A DNA stretch of 64,000 nucleotides from Neptunicoccus cionae (GCF_002860325.1 NZ_PKOJ01000002.1:248001-312000), one strand, 5' to 3'; shown: positions 36,049 to 45,316, counted from the stretch's first letter. Notes: generated by a model from the sequence alone, not told the origin. Program-made: numbers and translations.

Positions 36049-38610
36049 CTATTCCCGCTCAAGAATAGCCGTCTGCGCTGCGGACAGACGAGCCACAGGC
36101 GCACGGTAGGGAGAACAGGAAACATACTCGAGCCCGAGCCTGTGACAGAATGCAACCGATGCCGGATCACCTCCATGCTCGCCGCAAAGCCCCAGTCCGA
36201 TATCCCCTCTTGCCTCCTTCGCACGGGTTACAGCGATCTTCAGCAACTCCCCCACACCGTCTTCATCGATGGAATGGAACGGATCTTCGGCAAACACACC
36301 GCGATTGACATAGGCCCGCATAAATCGTCCGGCGTCATCGCGGCTCAACCCATAGGTCATCTGCGTCAGATCGTTGGTCCCGAAACTCAAAAACTCTGCA
36401 TATTGCGCAATCTGGCCCGCTTTCAGCGCAGCGCGGGGGGTTTCCACCATCACGCCCACCGAATATTCCAGTCTCTGACCGGTAGCCATCTGCACTTCTG
36501 AAGCAACGATATCCACGCGGCCTTTTACGATCTCAACCTCTTTATTGGCAGAAACCAGCGGTATCATGATCTCCGGCTTGATCTGGGTGCCGAATTTCTG
36601 CTGTACCTGTGCCGCCGCCTCAAAAATCGCGCGGGACTGCATGTCATAGATACCCGGCACTGTAAGGCCCAATCGCACACCGCGCAGGCCCAGCATCGGG
36701 TTATACTGCTTCAAATCTTCCGCCCGCCCGAGAACCTTGGCCAGTGGCAGGTCCATCGCCTCGGCAAGGCTCCGGATCTCCTGCGGGCTCTGGGGCAAAA
36801 ACTCGTGCAGGGGCGGATCAAGCAGGCGAATACACACCGGCAGCCCCACCATTGTTTCGAACAGTTCCACAAAATCGGCCCGCTGCATCGGAAGCAACCG
36901 GTCGAGCGCTGCCTGACGGTCTCGATCCTGATCGGCAAAAATCATTTCGCGCATGGCTGTTAAACGGCCCGGTTCAAAGAACATATGCTCCGTGCGACAC
37001 AATCCGATTCCGTCCACCCGAAAAGTCTGCGCCAGCCGTGCATCCGAAGGCGTGTCCGCGTTCGCCCGAACCCCGAGCTTGCGAAACTCGTCCGTCCAAT
37101 CCAGCAAGGTGTTGAACGCACCACTCAGGTCCGGTTCGATCAGATCCGGCGCACCGGCAATAACTTCGCCTGTTGCGCCGTCCAGCGTGATCATATCGCC
37201 TTCCGCAAACTTCCGTCCGTCCGGCAAAGCAAACCGTTTGCGACGCAGATCAATGTCTATGTCGCTCGCCCCGACAATACAGGGCAGCCCCAGCCCGCGC
37301 GCAATGACAGCCGCATGGCTGGTAATCCCGCCCCGTGCCGTCAAAATCCCCTGCGCCGAATGCATTCCCCGAATATCTTCCGGCAGGGTTTCAGTGCGCA
37401 CCAGAATACAGTTTTCATCCCGTGCCGCACTGGCCTGTGCAGCCTCTGCACTAAAGACAACCTTTCCGCAGTTCGCACCGGGACTGGCCGCGATCCCCTG
37501 CGTCAGCACCTCGTAGCGCGCCTTGGGATCAATGTGCCGGTGCAGCATCTCTGTCAGCGATCCGGGCGTGACCGACAGAAGCGCAGCTTCCTTGCTCTGC
37601 AGACCGTCGTTGGCCAGTTGCACGGCAATTTCCACCTCTGCCCGCCCCGAGCGTTCCGCCGGACGCGCGTCAAGCACCCAAACCTTACCATCCTGAACCG
37701 AGAACTGGATCAGCACTTCGTCCCGCAAGATATCCCGTGCCTGCGCAGTCAGGTCTTTCAATTGCGCAAAAACCTCCGGCACAACATCTTCCATAGAAGG
37801 GCCACGGGCATCCCGCCCCAAAAACAGTTCGCCTCCCCGCCCAGTGACAGAATCATGCCCCTGACTTTCGCTCAGATAGCGACCATGGGTGCCTTCCATG
37901 CCGGTTGCCAGTGCAGTGAACTGGGCACTGCCCACACCGCATTCGCCCGTTCCGGACCCGGGCACCATATCCTGAACGATCAGGCCAAGCCCTGCATCCA
38001 TTGGCGCGCCCCGCGCCTGCCGCAAAATCCGTGCCGTCGTACCTTCCCACATCCGTGCGACCGCCCGCAGCACCTGTTGCATCTGGATCACCGGATCCTG
38101 CGGAAAAGGTTCGTCCAACTCGTCTTCGTAAAATTCCAGCAGCGCTTTGATCAGACGGGCATAATCCCGTCCGCTGTTGGTAAATTCCGCTTCCACCAAC
38201 TCTTCAAGATCGTCTTCGTCCAGCCGCGCCACTTTTTGGGAATAACTGCGGATGAACCGGCTATAGAGATCGTTTGCCCGCTCAATTCCCATGTCGCGCG
38301 CCAGAATATCGCGGGTCCGATCACACATACCGATATTCAGCATAGCACGCGGGCCACCCCAATTGCGCTGTTCGGGACTACGCCGCACCGAATAAAGCGC
38401 ACCCTGCTTCAGGATTTCCTTCAACGGCCCCAGATCCGGCACGTTGCCAAGCGCAAGACGATGCACCGCAGCCTTGGACACCGCGAACCCGCGCGGCACA
38501 GGCAGGCCTTTCGCCATCAACTTGCCAAGAATTTCCGCCCGAATCCCGTAATGTTCCGCCGGTAATGTGGCTGTACCGGTAATCTCGGCAATATCAGCGA
38601 AATTCGCCAT
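36049..38610 (-). CDS. Pyruvate phosphate dikinase-like PEP-utilising protein with altered ATP-grasp motifs
   Basis: The product has 853 residues, close to PPDK (about 875). The swivelling domain has the phospho-histidine motif GGITSHAAVIARGLGLPCIVG and the C-terminal PEP/pyruvate barrel is intact, including GLCRTEHMFF, LGLRGVRLGL, LSFGTNDLTQMTYG, CGEHGGDPASVAFC and the catalytic Cys region YVSCSPYRAPVARLSAAQ. The N-terminal nucleotide domain differs: GGKG is replaced by YGIRAEILG, the SGxxxSMPGMMDT stretch reads RRSPEQRNWGGPRAMLNIG, and the LQTRxGKRT motif reads LDARPAERSG. It lies downstream of glyS and may be co-regulated with it. Its activity as a true PPDK is doubtful. Confidence 0.85.
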   Translation of the reverse strand: MANFADIAEITGTATLPAEHYGIRAEILGKLMAKGLPVPRGFAVSKAAVHRLALGNVPDLGPLKEILKQGALYSVRRSPEQRNWGGPRAMLNIGMCDRTRDILARDMGIERANDLYSRFIRSYSQKVARLDEDDLEELVEAEFTNSGRDYARLIKALLEFYEDELDEPFPQDPVIQMQQVLRAVARMWEGTTARILRQARGAPMDAGLGLIVQDMVPGSGTGECGVGSAQFTALATGMEGTHGRYLSESQGHDSVTGRGGELFLGRDARGPSMEDVVPEVFAQLKDLTAQARDILRDEVLIQFSVQDGKVWVLDARPAERSGRAEVEIAVQLANDGLQSKEAALLSVTPGSLTEMLHRHIDPKARYEVLTQGIAASPGANCGKVVFSAEAAQASAARDENCILVRTETLPEDIRGMHSAQGILTARGGITSHAAVIARGLGLPCIVGASDIDIDLRRKRFALPDGRKFAEGDMITLDGATGEVIAGAPDLIEPDLSGAFNTLLDWTDEFRKLGVRANADTPSDARLAQTFRVDGIGLCRTEHMFFEPGRLTAMREMIFADQDRDRQAALDRLLPMQRADFVELFETMVGLPVCIRLLDPPLHEFLPQSPQEIRSLAEAMDLPLAKVLGRAEDLKQYNPMLGLRGVRLGLTVPGIYDMQSRAIFEAAAQVQQKFGTQIKPEIMIPLVSANKEVEIVKGRVDIVASEVQMATGQRLEYSVGVMVETPRAALKAGQIAQYAEFLSFGTNDLTQMTYGLSRDDAGRFMRAYVNRGVFAEDPFHSIDEDGVGELLKIAVTRAKEARGDIGLGLCGEHGGDPASVAFCHRLGLEYVSCSPYRAPVARLSAAQTAILERE

Positions 38611-38758
38611 GTATCAAAGGCTCCCGAAGTGGTTTCCCAAACACTAGGCCCACACCGAAAGCGAGGCAAGTACCCCCTTTCAGGAAATACCTTTACCTTC
38701 AAAGATTTAACAAATGGTTTAAGGTCTCGTTTAGGCGGCTTTACACGCCCACAAGCAC

Positions 38759-38783
38759 AGGCCCCGCACCGGATGCGGGGCCT
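38759..38783 (-). terminator. Hairpin downstream of glyS
   Basis: AGGCCCCGCA (38759-38768) and TGCGGGGCCT (38774-38783) form a perfect 10-bp stem with a five-base loop nine bases past the glyS stop. No U-run follows, so termination may be partial. Confidence 0.55.
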
Positions 38784-38791
38784 TGCCGGCG

Positions 38792-40849
38792 TTAGCCTTC
38801 AATCTTGCTGAAATCCGCGACCTGCCCCATGACGGTTCGAATACGGCTCAACAAATTCAAACGGTTACGCCGGACAACTTCGCTGTCTGCGTTAACCTGA
38901 ACCGCCTCGAAAAAGCCGTCGATCGGGCCGCGCAGGCCGGCCATAGCCGTCATCGCAGCGCCGAAATCCTCGGCTTCCATTGCTGGTGTGATCGCGCCCT
39001 CTGCGGTGTCGAGCGCCGCAAACAGGGCCCGTTCCTCATCGCTGTCAGCGTATTTCACGTCTGCACCGTAGGAGTATTCCACCCCGTCTTTGGCTTCGGC
39101 CTGGCTGAGAATATTATTCGCCCGCTTGTACCCTTGCAACAGGTTGGTGCCATCGTCAGACTTCACAAACCCCTGCAACGCCTCTGCCCGCTTCACCAGC
39201 AAGGTAAAGTCGTCATTACTCGGCATCGCCAGACACGCATCAATCACATCATGAGAGATGCCCTTGTCCCGCAGATAGACCTTAAGGCGGTCGTGGAAGA
39301 AGGAGAGCAGGTCAGCTGCGTCCACACCCTCATACCCTTTAGAGAACCAATCCAAGGCATTCACCCGAACCCCGTTCTCCAGAACCAAGCGGATCACCCC
39401 CAGTGCCGCGCGCCGCAGTGCGAACGGGTCTTTGCTGCCTGTCGGCTTCTCGTCAATCGCCCAGAACCCTGTCAACGTGTCGATCTTGTCCGCCAGCGCC
39501 ACGGCCACGGACACAGGTGCACTTGGCACATCGTCGCTTGGCCCCAGCGGAGAGTAATGCTCTTGCGCTGCCGCAGCCACCGCGTCGGATTCGCCTGCCG
39601 CTGCCGCATAATAGCGCCCCATCAGGCCCTGCAATTCGGGGAATTCATAGACCATCTCCGAAGACAGATCCGCCTTGGCAAACCGCGCAGCCTCTTCCGC
39701 CGCATCCGCATCCGCCCCCACAACGGGCGCAATCTCCCGCGCTAGTGCAGCGATCCGCTCAATCCGCTCCGCCTGTGATCCTAGTTTGTTGTGGAAGGTC
39801 ACATTTTGCAGCTTCTCAACCCATTGCGCTCCGCCGGTCTCGGCAATGCGCAGATCGTTTTCCCAGAAGAATTTCGCATCCGACAGCCGCGCAAACAGCA
39901 CTTTCTGGTTCCCCGCAAGGATCGTCACACCATTGTCAGCGGTTTCACGATTGGCCACGGTGACGAATTTTTCGATCCGGTCGGTTTTCGGATTGCGAAC
40001 GCTAAAGAACTTCTGATGCTCCTTCATAGAGGTCTGCAACACCTCCGGCGGCAGGCCAAGGAAATCCTCGGCAATATCGCCCATCAGAACAACCGGCCAT
40101 TCCACCAGCCCTGCGACCTCGGCCAGCAGACCCTTATCTTCAACCACTTCCAACCCTTGGGCAAACGCCTCGTTGGTCGCATCATTCCAGATCGTATCGG
40201 CACGGGATGCACTGTCGAGCACCACATTTGCTGCCGCAAGTTTGGCGGCGTAATCGTCAAAGCTGTTGACCTTGATCACTTCGGGCGCGTGGAAACGATG
40301 GCCCCGTGTCGTATTACCAGCCGCAATCCCATCCACGTCAAAAGGCACCACTTCGGCCCCTTCCGCATCATGCAGGATACACAGGATCGAATGCAGCGGA
40401 CGCACCCAACGCAAAGGGCCACTGCCCCAGCGCATGGACTTCGGCCACGGGAAGTTGCGCACCACATCCGGCACAACTTCTGCAATAATCTCGGCTGCCC
40501 CCCGTCCGGGCTTTTCGATCAGGGCAAAATAGACCTGCCCTTTTTTCTCGTCCCGAACCTCAAGCTGGTCACGCGGTACCCCTGTCCCGCGGCAAAAACC
40601 TTCAATCGCCTTTTCCGGTGCATCTACCCGCGGTCCCTTGCGTTCTTCGCGCAGGTCAGGAGATCGATCGGTTAGCCCAACCACAGACAGCGCCAACCGG
40701 CGCGGCGTAACAAAAGCTCCCGCGCTCTCATAGGTCAGACCGGCCTCAACCAGACCATCCGTCACCAGTTTTTTCAAATCCTCGGAGGCGCGCTTTTGCA
40801 TCCGCGCCGGAATTTCTTCGGAAAACAGTTCTAACAGCAGGTCAGCCAT
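38792..40849 (-). CDS. glyS: Glycyl-tRNA synthetase beta subunit
   Basis: GlyS binds and helps charge tRNA-Gly with the alpha subunit. The 685-residue product starts at MADLLLELFSEEIPARMQKRA, the standard N-terminus. Other motifs are TPRRLALSVVGL, FPWPKSMRWG, LVEWPVVLMGDIAEDFLGLPPEVLQTSMKEHQKFF in parts, VADFSK at the end, and an HD-like/anticodon-binding C-terminal half (ALADKIDTLTGFWAI, TGSKDPFALRRAALGVIR). The start lies one base after the DUF6446 stop, forming a glyQ-DUF6446-glyS operon. Confidence 0.96.
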   Translation of the reverse strand: MADLLLELFSEEIPARMQKRASEDLKKLVTDGLVEAGLTYESAGAFVTPRRLALSVVGLTDRSPDLREERKGPRVDAPEKAIEGFCRGTGVPRDQLEVRDEKKGQVYFALIEKPGRGAAEIIAEVVPDVVRNFPWPKSMRWGSGPLRWVRPLHSILCILHDAEGAEVVPFDVDGIAAGNTTRGHRFHAPEVIKVNSFDDYAAKLAAANVVLDSASRADTIWNDATNEAFAQGLEVVEDKGLLAEVAGLVEWPVVLMGDIAEDFLGLPPEVLQTSMKEHQKFFSVRNPKTDRIEKFVTVANRETADNGVTILAGNQKVLFARLSDAKFFWENDLRIAETGGAQWVEKLQNVTFHNKLGSQAERIERIAALAREIAPVVGADADAAEEAARFAKADLSSEMVYEFPELQGLMGRYYAAAAGESDAVAAAAQEHYSPLGPSDDVPSAPVSVAVALADKIDTLTGFWAIDEKPTGSKDPFALRRAALGVIRLVLENGVRVNALDWFSKGYEGVDAADLLSFFHDRLKVYLRDKGISHDVIDACLAMPSNDDFTLLVKRAEALQGFVKSDDGTNLLQGYKRANNILSQAEAKDGVEYSYGADVKYADSDEERALFAALDTAEGAITPAMEAEDFGAAMTAMAGLRGPIDGFFEAVQVNADSEVVRRNRLNLLSRIRTVMGQVADFSKIEG

Positions 40850-40850
40850 A

Positions 40851-41771
40851 TCAATTCGTCCGTTTCTGGTTCCACGCCAAGGCGCGACCATCTTCATATA
40901 CTGCAACAACCCGATCCACGCCGGGCACGACATCTTTTTCACCAAGGAATGCAACCGCATCCCCGCGATTCACATCCGAAGTTACCGCCTCTGCATCAAA
41001 ACACGGCAAGGCTGCGTCCGGCTGCTCCGGAGCTATGGCGTCCAGAACTTCATAGGTTTCGGTCAGCAGTGCCGTTGACATGGGCGTGCGGAAACAGGCC
41101 CAAAGGCTTTGCGCACCACCCCCCAAAGCCGTTACCGCCTCGTGGAGAATATCTTCTGGCGCACCGCCGCCAACGGGTGTCAGCGCAATCACCAGATCAA
41201 CCGGTTCTACAACTGCTTCTGACGCTGGCGCGTCGGGCTGTGCAGCTGCCAGACTGCGACTTTCTCCAACAGGCGCTGTTGCAGCAGCTTCTTCCTCAGT
41301 GCAGCTTTCGGGCAGGTCTTCGCCCTCGAACTGGGCCAATCCGCATTCGTTCATCTGGCGCCACATAAACGCCCGGCCATCAGGATATTGCGCAATGAAG
41401 CGGGAAAAACCAAATGGCTGGTTCCGCTCCGCCTGCAACACAACAGCTGCGCCGGATGCAATGTCTTCGGTCAGGGATTGCGCATCAAAGCAGTCAAACC
41501 AGCCCGGCGCCTGCAATGGAGTTGCGACATCCTTATAAGTATCAGTGGGCACATAATCCCAATCCACAGTGAAGCAGGCCCGCAGTTTCAGCGGCGACGT
41601 GTCCGCCGTAATCCCGCGATAGTCAGACACCGGAAAAGCATCGCCATAGGCGGTAACTTCCTCCAGACCGTCAACCCGTTCGTAATAGGCATAGGTCTGG
41701 CTGTACCACAGCCCTGCCCCCATCGCCAAAGCGACGCCTACAATCCCTGCGACCATCAGCTTGCCGTTCAC
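40851..41771 (-). CDS. DUF6446-family protein with internally duplicated domain
   Basis: This 306-residue protein has one N-terminal membrane anchor ([20 protein letters not shown]). Two homologous units follow: unit 1 has [45 protein letters not shown]; unit 2 has [46 protein letters not shown] low-complexity Ala/Glu linker joins them. DUF6446 proteins in Rhodobacterales normally have one such unit and lie between glyQ and glyS. The start is GTG, overlapping the glyQ stop (GTGA). The function is unknown. Confidence 0.75.
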   Translation of the reverse strand: MNGKLMVAGIVGVALAMGAGLWYSQTYAYYERVDGLEEVTAYGDAFPVSDYRGITADTSPLKLRACFTVDWDYVPTDTYKDVATPLQAPGWFDCFDAQSLTEDIASGAAVVLQAERNQPFGFSRFIAQYPDGRAFMWRQMNECGLAQFEGEDLPESCTEEEAAATAPVGESRSLAAAQPDAPASEAVVEPVDLVIALTPVGGGAPEDILHEAVTALGGGAQSLWACFRTPMSTALLTETYEVLDAIAPEQPDAALPCFDAEAVTSDVNRGDAVAFLGEKDVVPGVDRVVAVYEDGRALAWNQKRTN

Positions 41772-42700
41772 GCCGCAGCGCCCCCTGCCTCTGTTTGCAC
41801 GAAAGCGTCAGCACAGGCCTTGGCGAGTGCCCGCACCCGCCCGATGTAGGCTTGCCGCTCGGTGACAGAAATTACGCCGCGCGCGTCCAACAGGTTGAAC
41901 AGATGGCTTGCCTTGATGCACTGGTCATAGGCAGGATGGGCCATAATGATCTTGCGTCCGGTCTTGGGATCATCCGCCGGTGCATCCAGAATACGCTGAC
42001 ACTCCGCTTCGGCATCCTCAAAATGTTTCAGCAACACGTCTGTATCCGCAATATCGAAATTCCAGCGGCTGTATTCCTGTTCGGTCTGTTTGAACACATC
42101 GCCATAGGACAGCGGGATCAGCGCGTCAGGATCGTTATAAGGCATGTCCATCACGTGATCGACACCCAGAATATACATCGCCAACCGTTCCAGCCCGTAG
42201 GTCAACTCGCCCGAGACCGGCTTGCAGTCATGGCCGCCAACCTGTTGGAAATAGGTGAACTGGGACACTTCCATCCCGTCACACCAGACTTCCCAACCCA
42301 GACCCCAAGCCCCCAGCGTCGGGGATTCCCAGTCATCTTCCACAAAGCGGATATCGTGCAGATCCATATCCACACCAATCGCCTGCAATGACCCGAGATA
42401 CAGTTCCTGCAAATCCGGCGGGCTGGGTTTGATCAACACCTGATACTGGTAGTAATGCTGCAAACGGTTCGGGTTTTCCCCGTAACGCCCGTCAGTTGGC
42501 CGGCGGGAAGGCTGCACATAGGCCGCCGCCCAGGGGTTGCTCCCAAGGGAGCGCAAAGTGGTGGCCGGATGGAATGTTCCCGCGCCAACTTCCATGTCAT
42601 ATGGCTGAACAACGGCACAGCCCTTCTCCGCCCAATAGGCTTGCAATCTCAAAATAATCTCTTGAAAAGACCGCGGCTTGCTTTTCTCGACCACTGACAT
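41768..42700 (-). CDS. glyQ: Glycyl-tRNA synthetase alpha subunit
   Basis: GlyQ is the catalytic subunit of the alpha2beta2 synthetase. The 310-residue product has [24 protein letters not shown], then [17 protein letters not shown], [26 protein letters not shown] in parts, [22 protein letters not shown] and [11 protein letters not shown]. It starts the operon continuing to DUF6446 and glyS. The intergenic region upstream (268 bases) is shared with the divergent RTX gene. Confidence 0.97.
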   Translation of the reverse strand: MSVVEKSKPRSFQEIILRLQAYWAEKGCAVVQPYDMEVGAGTFHPATTLRSLGSNPWAAAYVQPSRRPTDGRYGENPNRLQHYYQYQVLIKPSPPDLQELYLGSLQAIGVDMDLHDIRFVEDDWESPTLGAWGLGWEVWCDGMEVSQFTYFQQVGGHDCKPVSGELTYGLERLAMYILGVDHVMDMPYNDPDALIPLSYGDVFKQTEQEYSRWNFDIADTDVLLKHFEDAEAECQRILDAPADDPKTGRKIIMAHPAYDQCIKASHLFNLLDARGVISVTERQAYIGRVRALAKACADAFVQTEAGGAAA

Positions 42701-42921
42701 ATTCCTATCCCACAGGGCTGTTCATTCCTGCGCCTTCCTTATGGAAACGTGCCATTGGGGTCAATTGCATCAAGGGTATTCCGCCGAACAAACCTTCGCC
42801 ACACTCGCTCTTTTTCGTTCCATAGTCCCGCCCCGTTCTGGCCGGAATCCCCCGTTTTAATCTTTCTCACCACACATTCCGAACGATTCTCATAAAATTG
42901 TCGGGGTAAAATCGAACAGTT

Positions 42922-42943
42922 CCTGTCCGAAATTTCGGTCAGG
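42922..42943. promoter_or_regulatory. 22-bp near-perfect palindrome before the RTX gene
   Basis: CCTG-T-CCGAAATTTCGG-T-CAGG is symmetric except for one T/T pair. Its centre is 36 bases before the RTX start codon, a position suited to a repressor site. It could also be bound by an activator acting on the divergent glyQ promoter, though that is farther away. Confidence 0.5.
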
Positions 42944-42968
42944 GCACAGCTATTTGAAGAGATGAGAC

Positions 42969-44507
42969 ATGACTTTTACATTTGATTATGGTCCGGACCC
43001 CAGTTTCGGTTTCCCTGACACACTAAACTTGCTTGCATCAGGCATCTATGACGATCCATTGGCGCTGAAAGACGCCAGCCTCTACCAGTTTACCTACGAC
43101 GGTCTGTCCTATGCTTTTTCCGGAAGCGGCTTTACCTACGGGGAAGTAAACGGCCAAACCGTACTGACAGGCGGCACGCTGACAGACATCTCCATTTCCA
43201 CAGGCAGTGGCAGCCAGCTTGCCGGTCTCTCCGGTCTCAACATGCCCGCCGCTGATTACTTCACAGCATTTTCTGACGATTTCTCTCGCGCGGACACCAC
43301 TGCCTTAGAGTCGCTTTTACTGACGAAAGACTGGATCTTTCACGGCAGCGACGATGCCAACACCCTTCTGCAAAGCGATAAATCCGCCGACAAATACAGC
43401 TATGCACCGACCGGTGATGATACAGCCTACCTGATGGGCGGCGACGATGTCTTTGACCTCGGAGATGGCGACGATACGATCTTCGGCGGCGAAGGCGAAG
43501 ACACATTGTACGGCAATGACGGCAAGGACAAGCTCTACGGCGGCCTCGACAATGACGAACTCTTCGGCGGCAATCGTGGCGGTACAGACAGCCTTTACGG
43601 CGGTGACGGCGAAGACATCCTGCATGGCATGAACAGCAGCGACAAGCTCTGGGGCGATGCTGGTCAGGACATCATGTATGGCGGAACCGGTCAGGACGTA
43701 ATGTACGGCGGTACAGGTGATGACGTGGCCTACGGTGAAAACGGCCGCGACAAGATGTACGGTGACGAAGGCAACGACACGATGGATGGGGGCAAGTTGT
43801 CTGACCGTCTGTACGGCGGCGCTGGCGAAGACGACCTGAGCGGCGGCAGCGATGAAGATGAAATTTACGGCGGCCTCGACAATGACGCACTTCACGGAGG
43901 CCTCGACAATGACACGCTATACGGCGAAGACGGCGACGACCTCCTGAACGGCGACGAGGGTAAGGATATCCTCTACGGCGGCGCAGGCAGCGACGCCCTT
44001 TACGGTGGCAACGAAGGCGGCACCGACAGCCTCTACGGTGGTGAAGGCGATGACTATCTTGATGGTGGCAACAGCGCTGACAAGCTCTGGGGCGACGCAG
44101 GTGATGATGCGTTGGACGGAGGCACCGGCAACGACTTCCTTTATGGCGGCGACGGTGCGGACGTGATCACTGGCGGAGACGAGAACGATAATCTCTACGG
44201 TGGTGCTGGCGCCGATACTTTTGTATTCTCAAGCAATTCGGGCGATGATGTTATCCACGACTTCGACGCATCCGAAGACAGCCTCTCCCTCTCGTCGACA
44301 CCGGTAGATGTGACGGAAATCGGGGCCGACACTGTACTTACTATGTCGGACGGTGCGACGATCACCCTTGTTGATACGCTCCTTGAAACCGAAGGCACGA
44401 TTGGATCTGTGTTACCGGACTATGGCACGCCAGAACCAATCACCTACACGCCCGTCCCGATCCACATCTTCGAACCTGTGATAATCGAAGAGGTATTTTT
44501 CGTCTGA
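42969..44507 (+). CDS. RTX calcium-binding repeat protein, probably type I secreted
   Basis: The 512-residue acidic protein has a non-repeat N-terminus (1-145) and then about 25 nonapeptide RTX repeats of the GGxGxDxLY type (about 150-425), forming a calcium-stabilised beta roll. It has no N-terminal signal, as usual for type I substrates; the C-terminal 80 residues include ADTFVFSSNSGDDVIHDFD, the standard last RTX block, and end in EEVFFV. A long segment is duplicated: FGGNRGGTDSLYGGDGED and YGGNEGGTDSLYGGEGDD, each followed by a SSDKLWGDAG or SADKLWGDAG block. No enzymatic domain is seen. No type I transporter lies nearby. Confidence 0.9.
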   Translation: MTFTFDYGPDPSFGFPDTLNLLASGIYDDPLALKDASLYQFTYDGLSYAFSGSGFTYGEVNGQTVLTGGTLTDISISTGSGSQLAGLSGLNMPAADYFTAFSDDFSRADTTALESLLLTKDWIFHGSDDANTLLQSDKSADKYSYAPTGDDTAYLMGGDDVFDLGDGDDTIFGGEGEDTLYGNDGKDKLYGGLDNDELFGGNRGGTDSLYGGDGEDILHGMNSSDKLWGDAGQDIMYGGTGQDVMYGGTGDDVAYGENGRDKMYGDEGNDTMDGGKLSDRLYGGAGEDDLSGGSDEDEIYGGLDNDALHGGLDNDTLYGEDGDDLLNGDEGKDILYGGAGSDALYGGNEGGTDSLYGGEGDDYLDGGNSADKLWGDAGDDALDGGTGNDFLYGGDGADVITGGDENDNLYGGAGADTFVFSSNSGDDVIHDFDASEDSLSLSSTPVDVTEIGADTVLTMSDGATITLVDTLLETEGTIGSVLPDYGTPEPITYTPVPIHIFEPVIIEEVFFV

Positions 44508-44520
44508 TCAACAAACAAAA

Positions 44521-44549
44521 AGCCCCCGCAGCTTATGGCTGCGGGGGCT
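44521..44549 (-). terminator. Terminator between the RTX gene and the DUF7282-like gene
   Basis: AGCCCCCGCAGC (44521-44532) and GCTGCGGGGGCT (44538-44549) form a perfect 12-bp stem with loop TTATG. On the minus strand TTTTTGTTTGTTG follows, serving the gene at 44585. Confidence 0.88.
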
Positions 44550-44584
44550 ATGTCATCCGGCTCGCGGTGTCGGGCGCCGGACGT

Positions 44585-45016
44585 TTACTTGGCTTTGATC
44601 ACCAGCATTGTGACGTAACCGTCAATCAGGTACGGGCCATCTTTGGAAGAGTCGCCCATAAATTCGAACTCGCCCGGTTTGTCGCCTGTTGCATCAGTAT
44701 GCAGCATCAGAACCATGCGATCACCAGACGGGATCGAAGGAGACGGTGTAACCAGAACGTTTTCGTTCACACCAGCACTGATAGGCGTGTAACCCACTGG
44801 CTGATCCACTGTTGCAAAACCGTTGCCGTCGTTTTTAACAGTGTAAAGCACCAGATACCCGTCTTCTTCAGCGACCACACGCTCTGCAACAACAGTGTCA
44901 TCAATAATGGTCTGATCTTGTGCTGTGATCGATACAGTTTCAGCACTCGCTGCGGACGCGCCGCCCAACAGTGCTGCTGCAGTCAAACCGGTCAGAAAAT
45001 TTTTAGCCGTAAGCAT
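44585..45016 (-). CDS. Secreted DUF7282-like beta-sandwich protein
   Basis: This 143-residue protein has a clear signal peptide (LTGLTAAALLGGASAASA, cleaved near residue 25). The mature domain has alternating strands with TVVAERVVAEEDGYLVLYTV, ISAGVNENVLVTPS, and RMVLMLHTDATGDKPGEFEF followed by DGPYLIDGYV, which matches the outline of DUF7282 domains (from memory). No cysteine or metal-site pattern stands out. It has its own terminator downstream and an inverted repeat 48 bases upstream of the ATG. The function is unknown. Confidence 0.7.
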   Translation of the reverse strand: MLTAKNFLTGLTAAALLGGASAASAETVSITAQDQTIIDDTVVAERVVAEEDGYLVLYTVKNDGNGFATVDQPVGYTPISAGVNENVLVTPSPSIPSGDRMVLMLHTDATGDKPGEFEFMGDSSKDGPYLIDGYVTMLVIKAK

Positions 45017-45063
45017 TATACGTCTCCATAGTTATTCGTTTCTCGCTATTCCGGAGCGCGTCT

Positions 45064-45081
45064 TATTGTTTCAGAACAATA
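45064..45081. promoter_or_regulatory. Inverted repeat upstream of the DUF7282-like gene
   Basis: TATTGTT, a four-base spacer and AACAATA form a perfect 7-bp dyad 48 bases before the ATG at 45016. The AT-rich arms fit a regulator site or the -10/-35 region of the minus-strand promoter. The rest of the 300-base gap up to 45316 shows only the comE terminator and a T-rich hairpin loop near 45174. Confidence 0.35.
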
Positions 45082-45241
45082 CCTTGTGTATCGTTCTTCA
45101 ACCGCGATGCCGTAACAGCCTGTCGATACAGTCACAACACCGCGAGATCGGATTTAGTTCCCGACAATCGTGTTTTTTTACACGTCAAAACCCGTTCAAA
45201 CCGGAAATCCATTGAAAAATATAAGAATAATTTAACAAAAA

Positions 45242-45268
45242 AAAGGCCCTGCCATTAGCAGAGCCTTT
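45242..45268 (-). terminator. Terminator of the comD-comE operon
   Basis: AAAGGC-CCTGC pairs with GCAG-A-GCCTTT around a CATTA loop (ten pairs, one mismatch). On the minus strand it is followed by TTTTTTTGTTAAA, a classic rho-independent terminator 49 bases past the comE stop. Confidence 0.85.
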
Positions 45269-45316
45269 CCAGTTTCCATACTGTCGGGGCAGTAAAACCG
45301 CCCCGATCCTTGCGGT

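Noticed and set aside
36985-38565. 526-codon plus-strand open frame opposite the PPDK-like gene
   Set aside because: It is antisense to a well-supported gene, has no recognisable motifs and a Arg/His/Gln-rich composition typical of frames opposite GC-rich coding DNA.
38705-38722. CtrA-like site TTAA-N8-TTAA upstream of the PPDK-like gene
   Set aside because: Spacing is eight instead of the canonical seven bases and AT-rich matches are frequent by chance.
38783-39745. 320-codon plus-strand open frame opposite glyS
   Set aside because: Shadow of glyS with the same kind of biased composition.
42922-42943. Interpretation of the RTX palindrome as a LuxR-type lux box
   Set aside because: CCTG and CAGG arms are 14 bases apart instead of the usual ten, so only a generic operator is claimed.
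43317-43895. 192-codon minus-strand frame with repeats of AVxxV type
   Set aside because: It is the reverse reading of the RTX repeats, so periodicity is inherited from the real gene.
45169-45184. CGTGT-TTTTTT-ACACG inverted repeat
   Set aside because: Only five base pairs with a T loop; too weak to call a terminator or operator.
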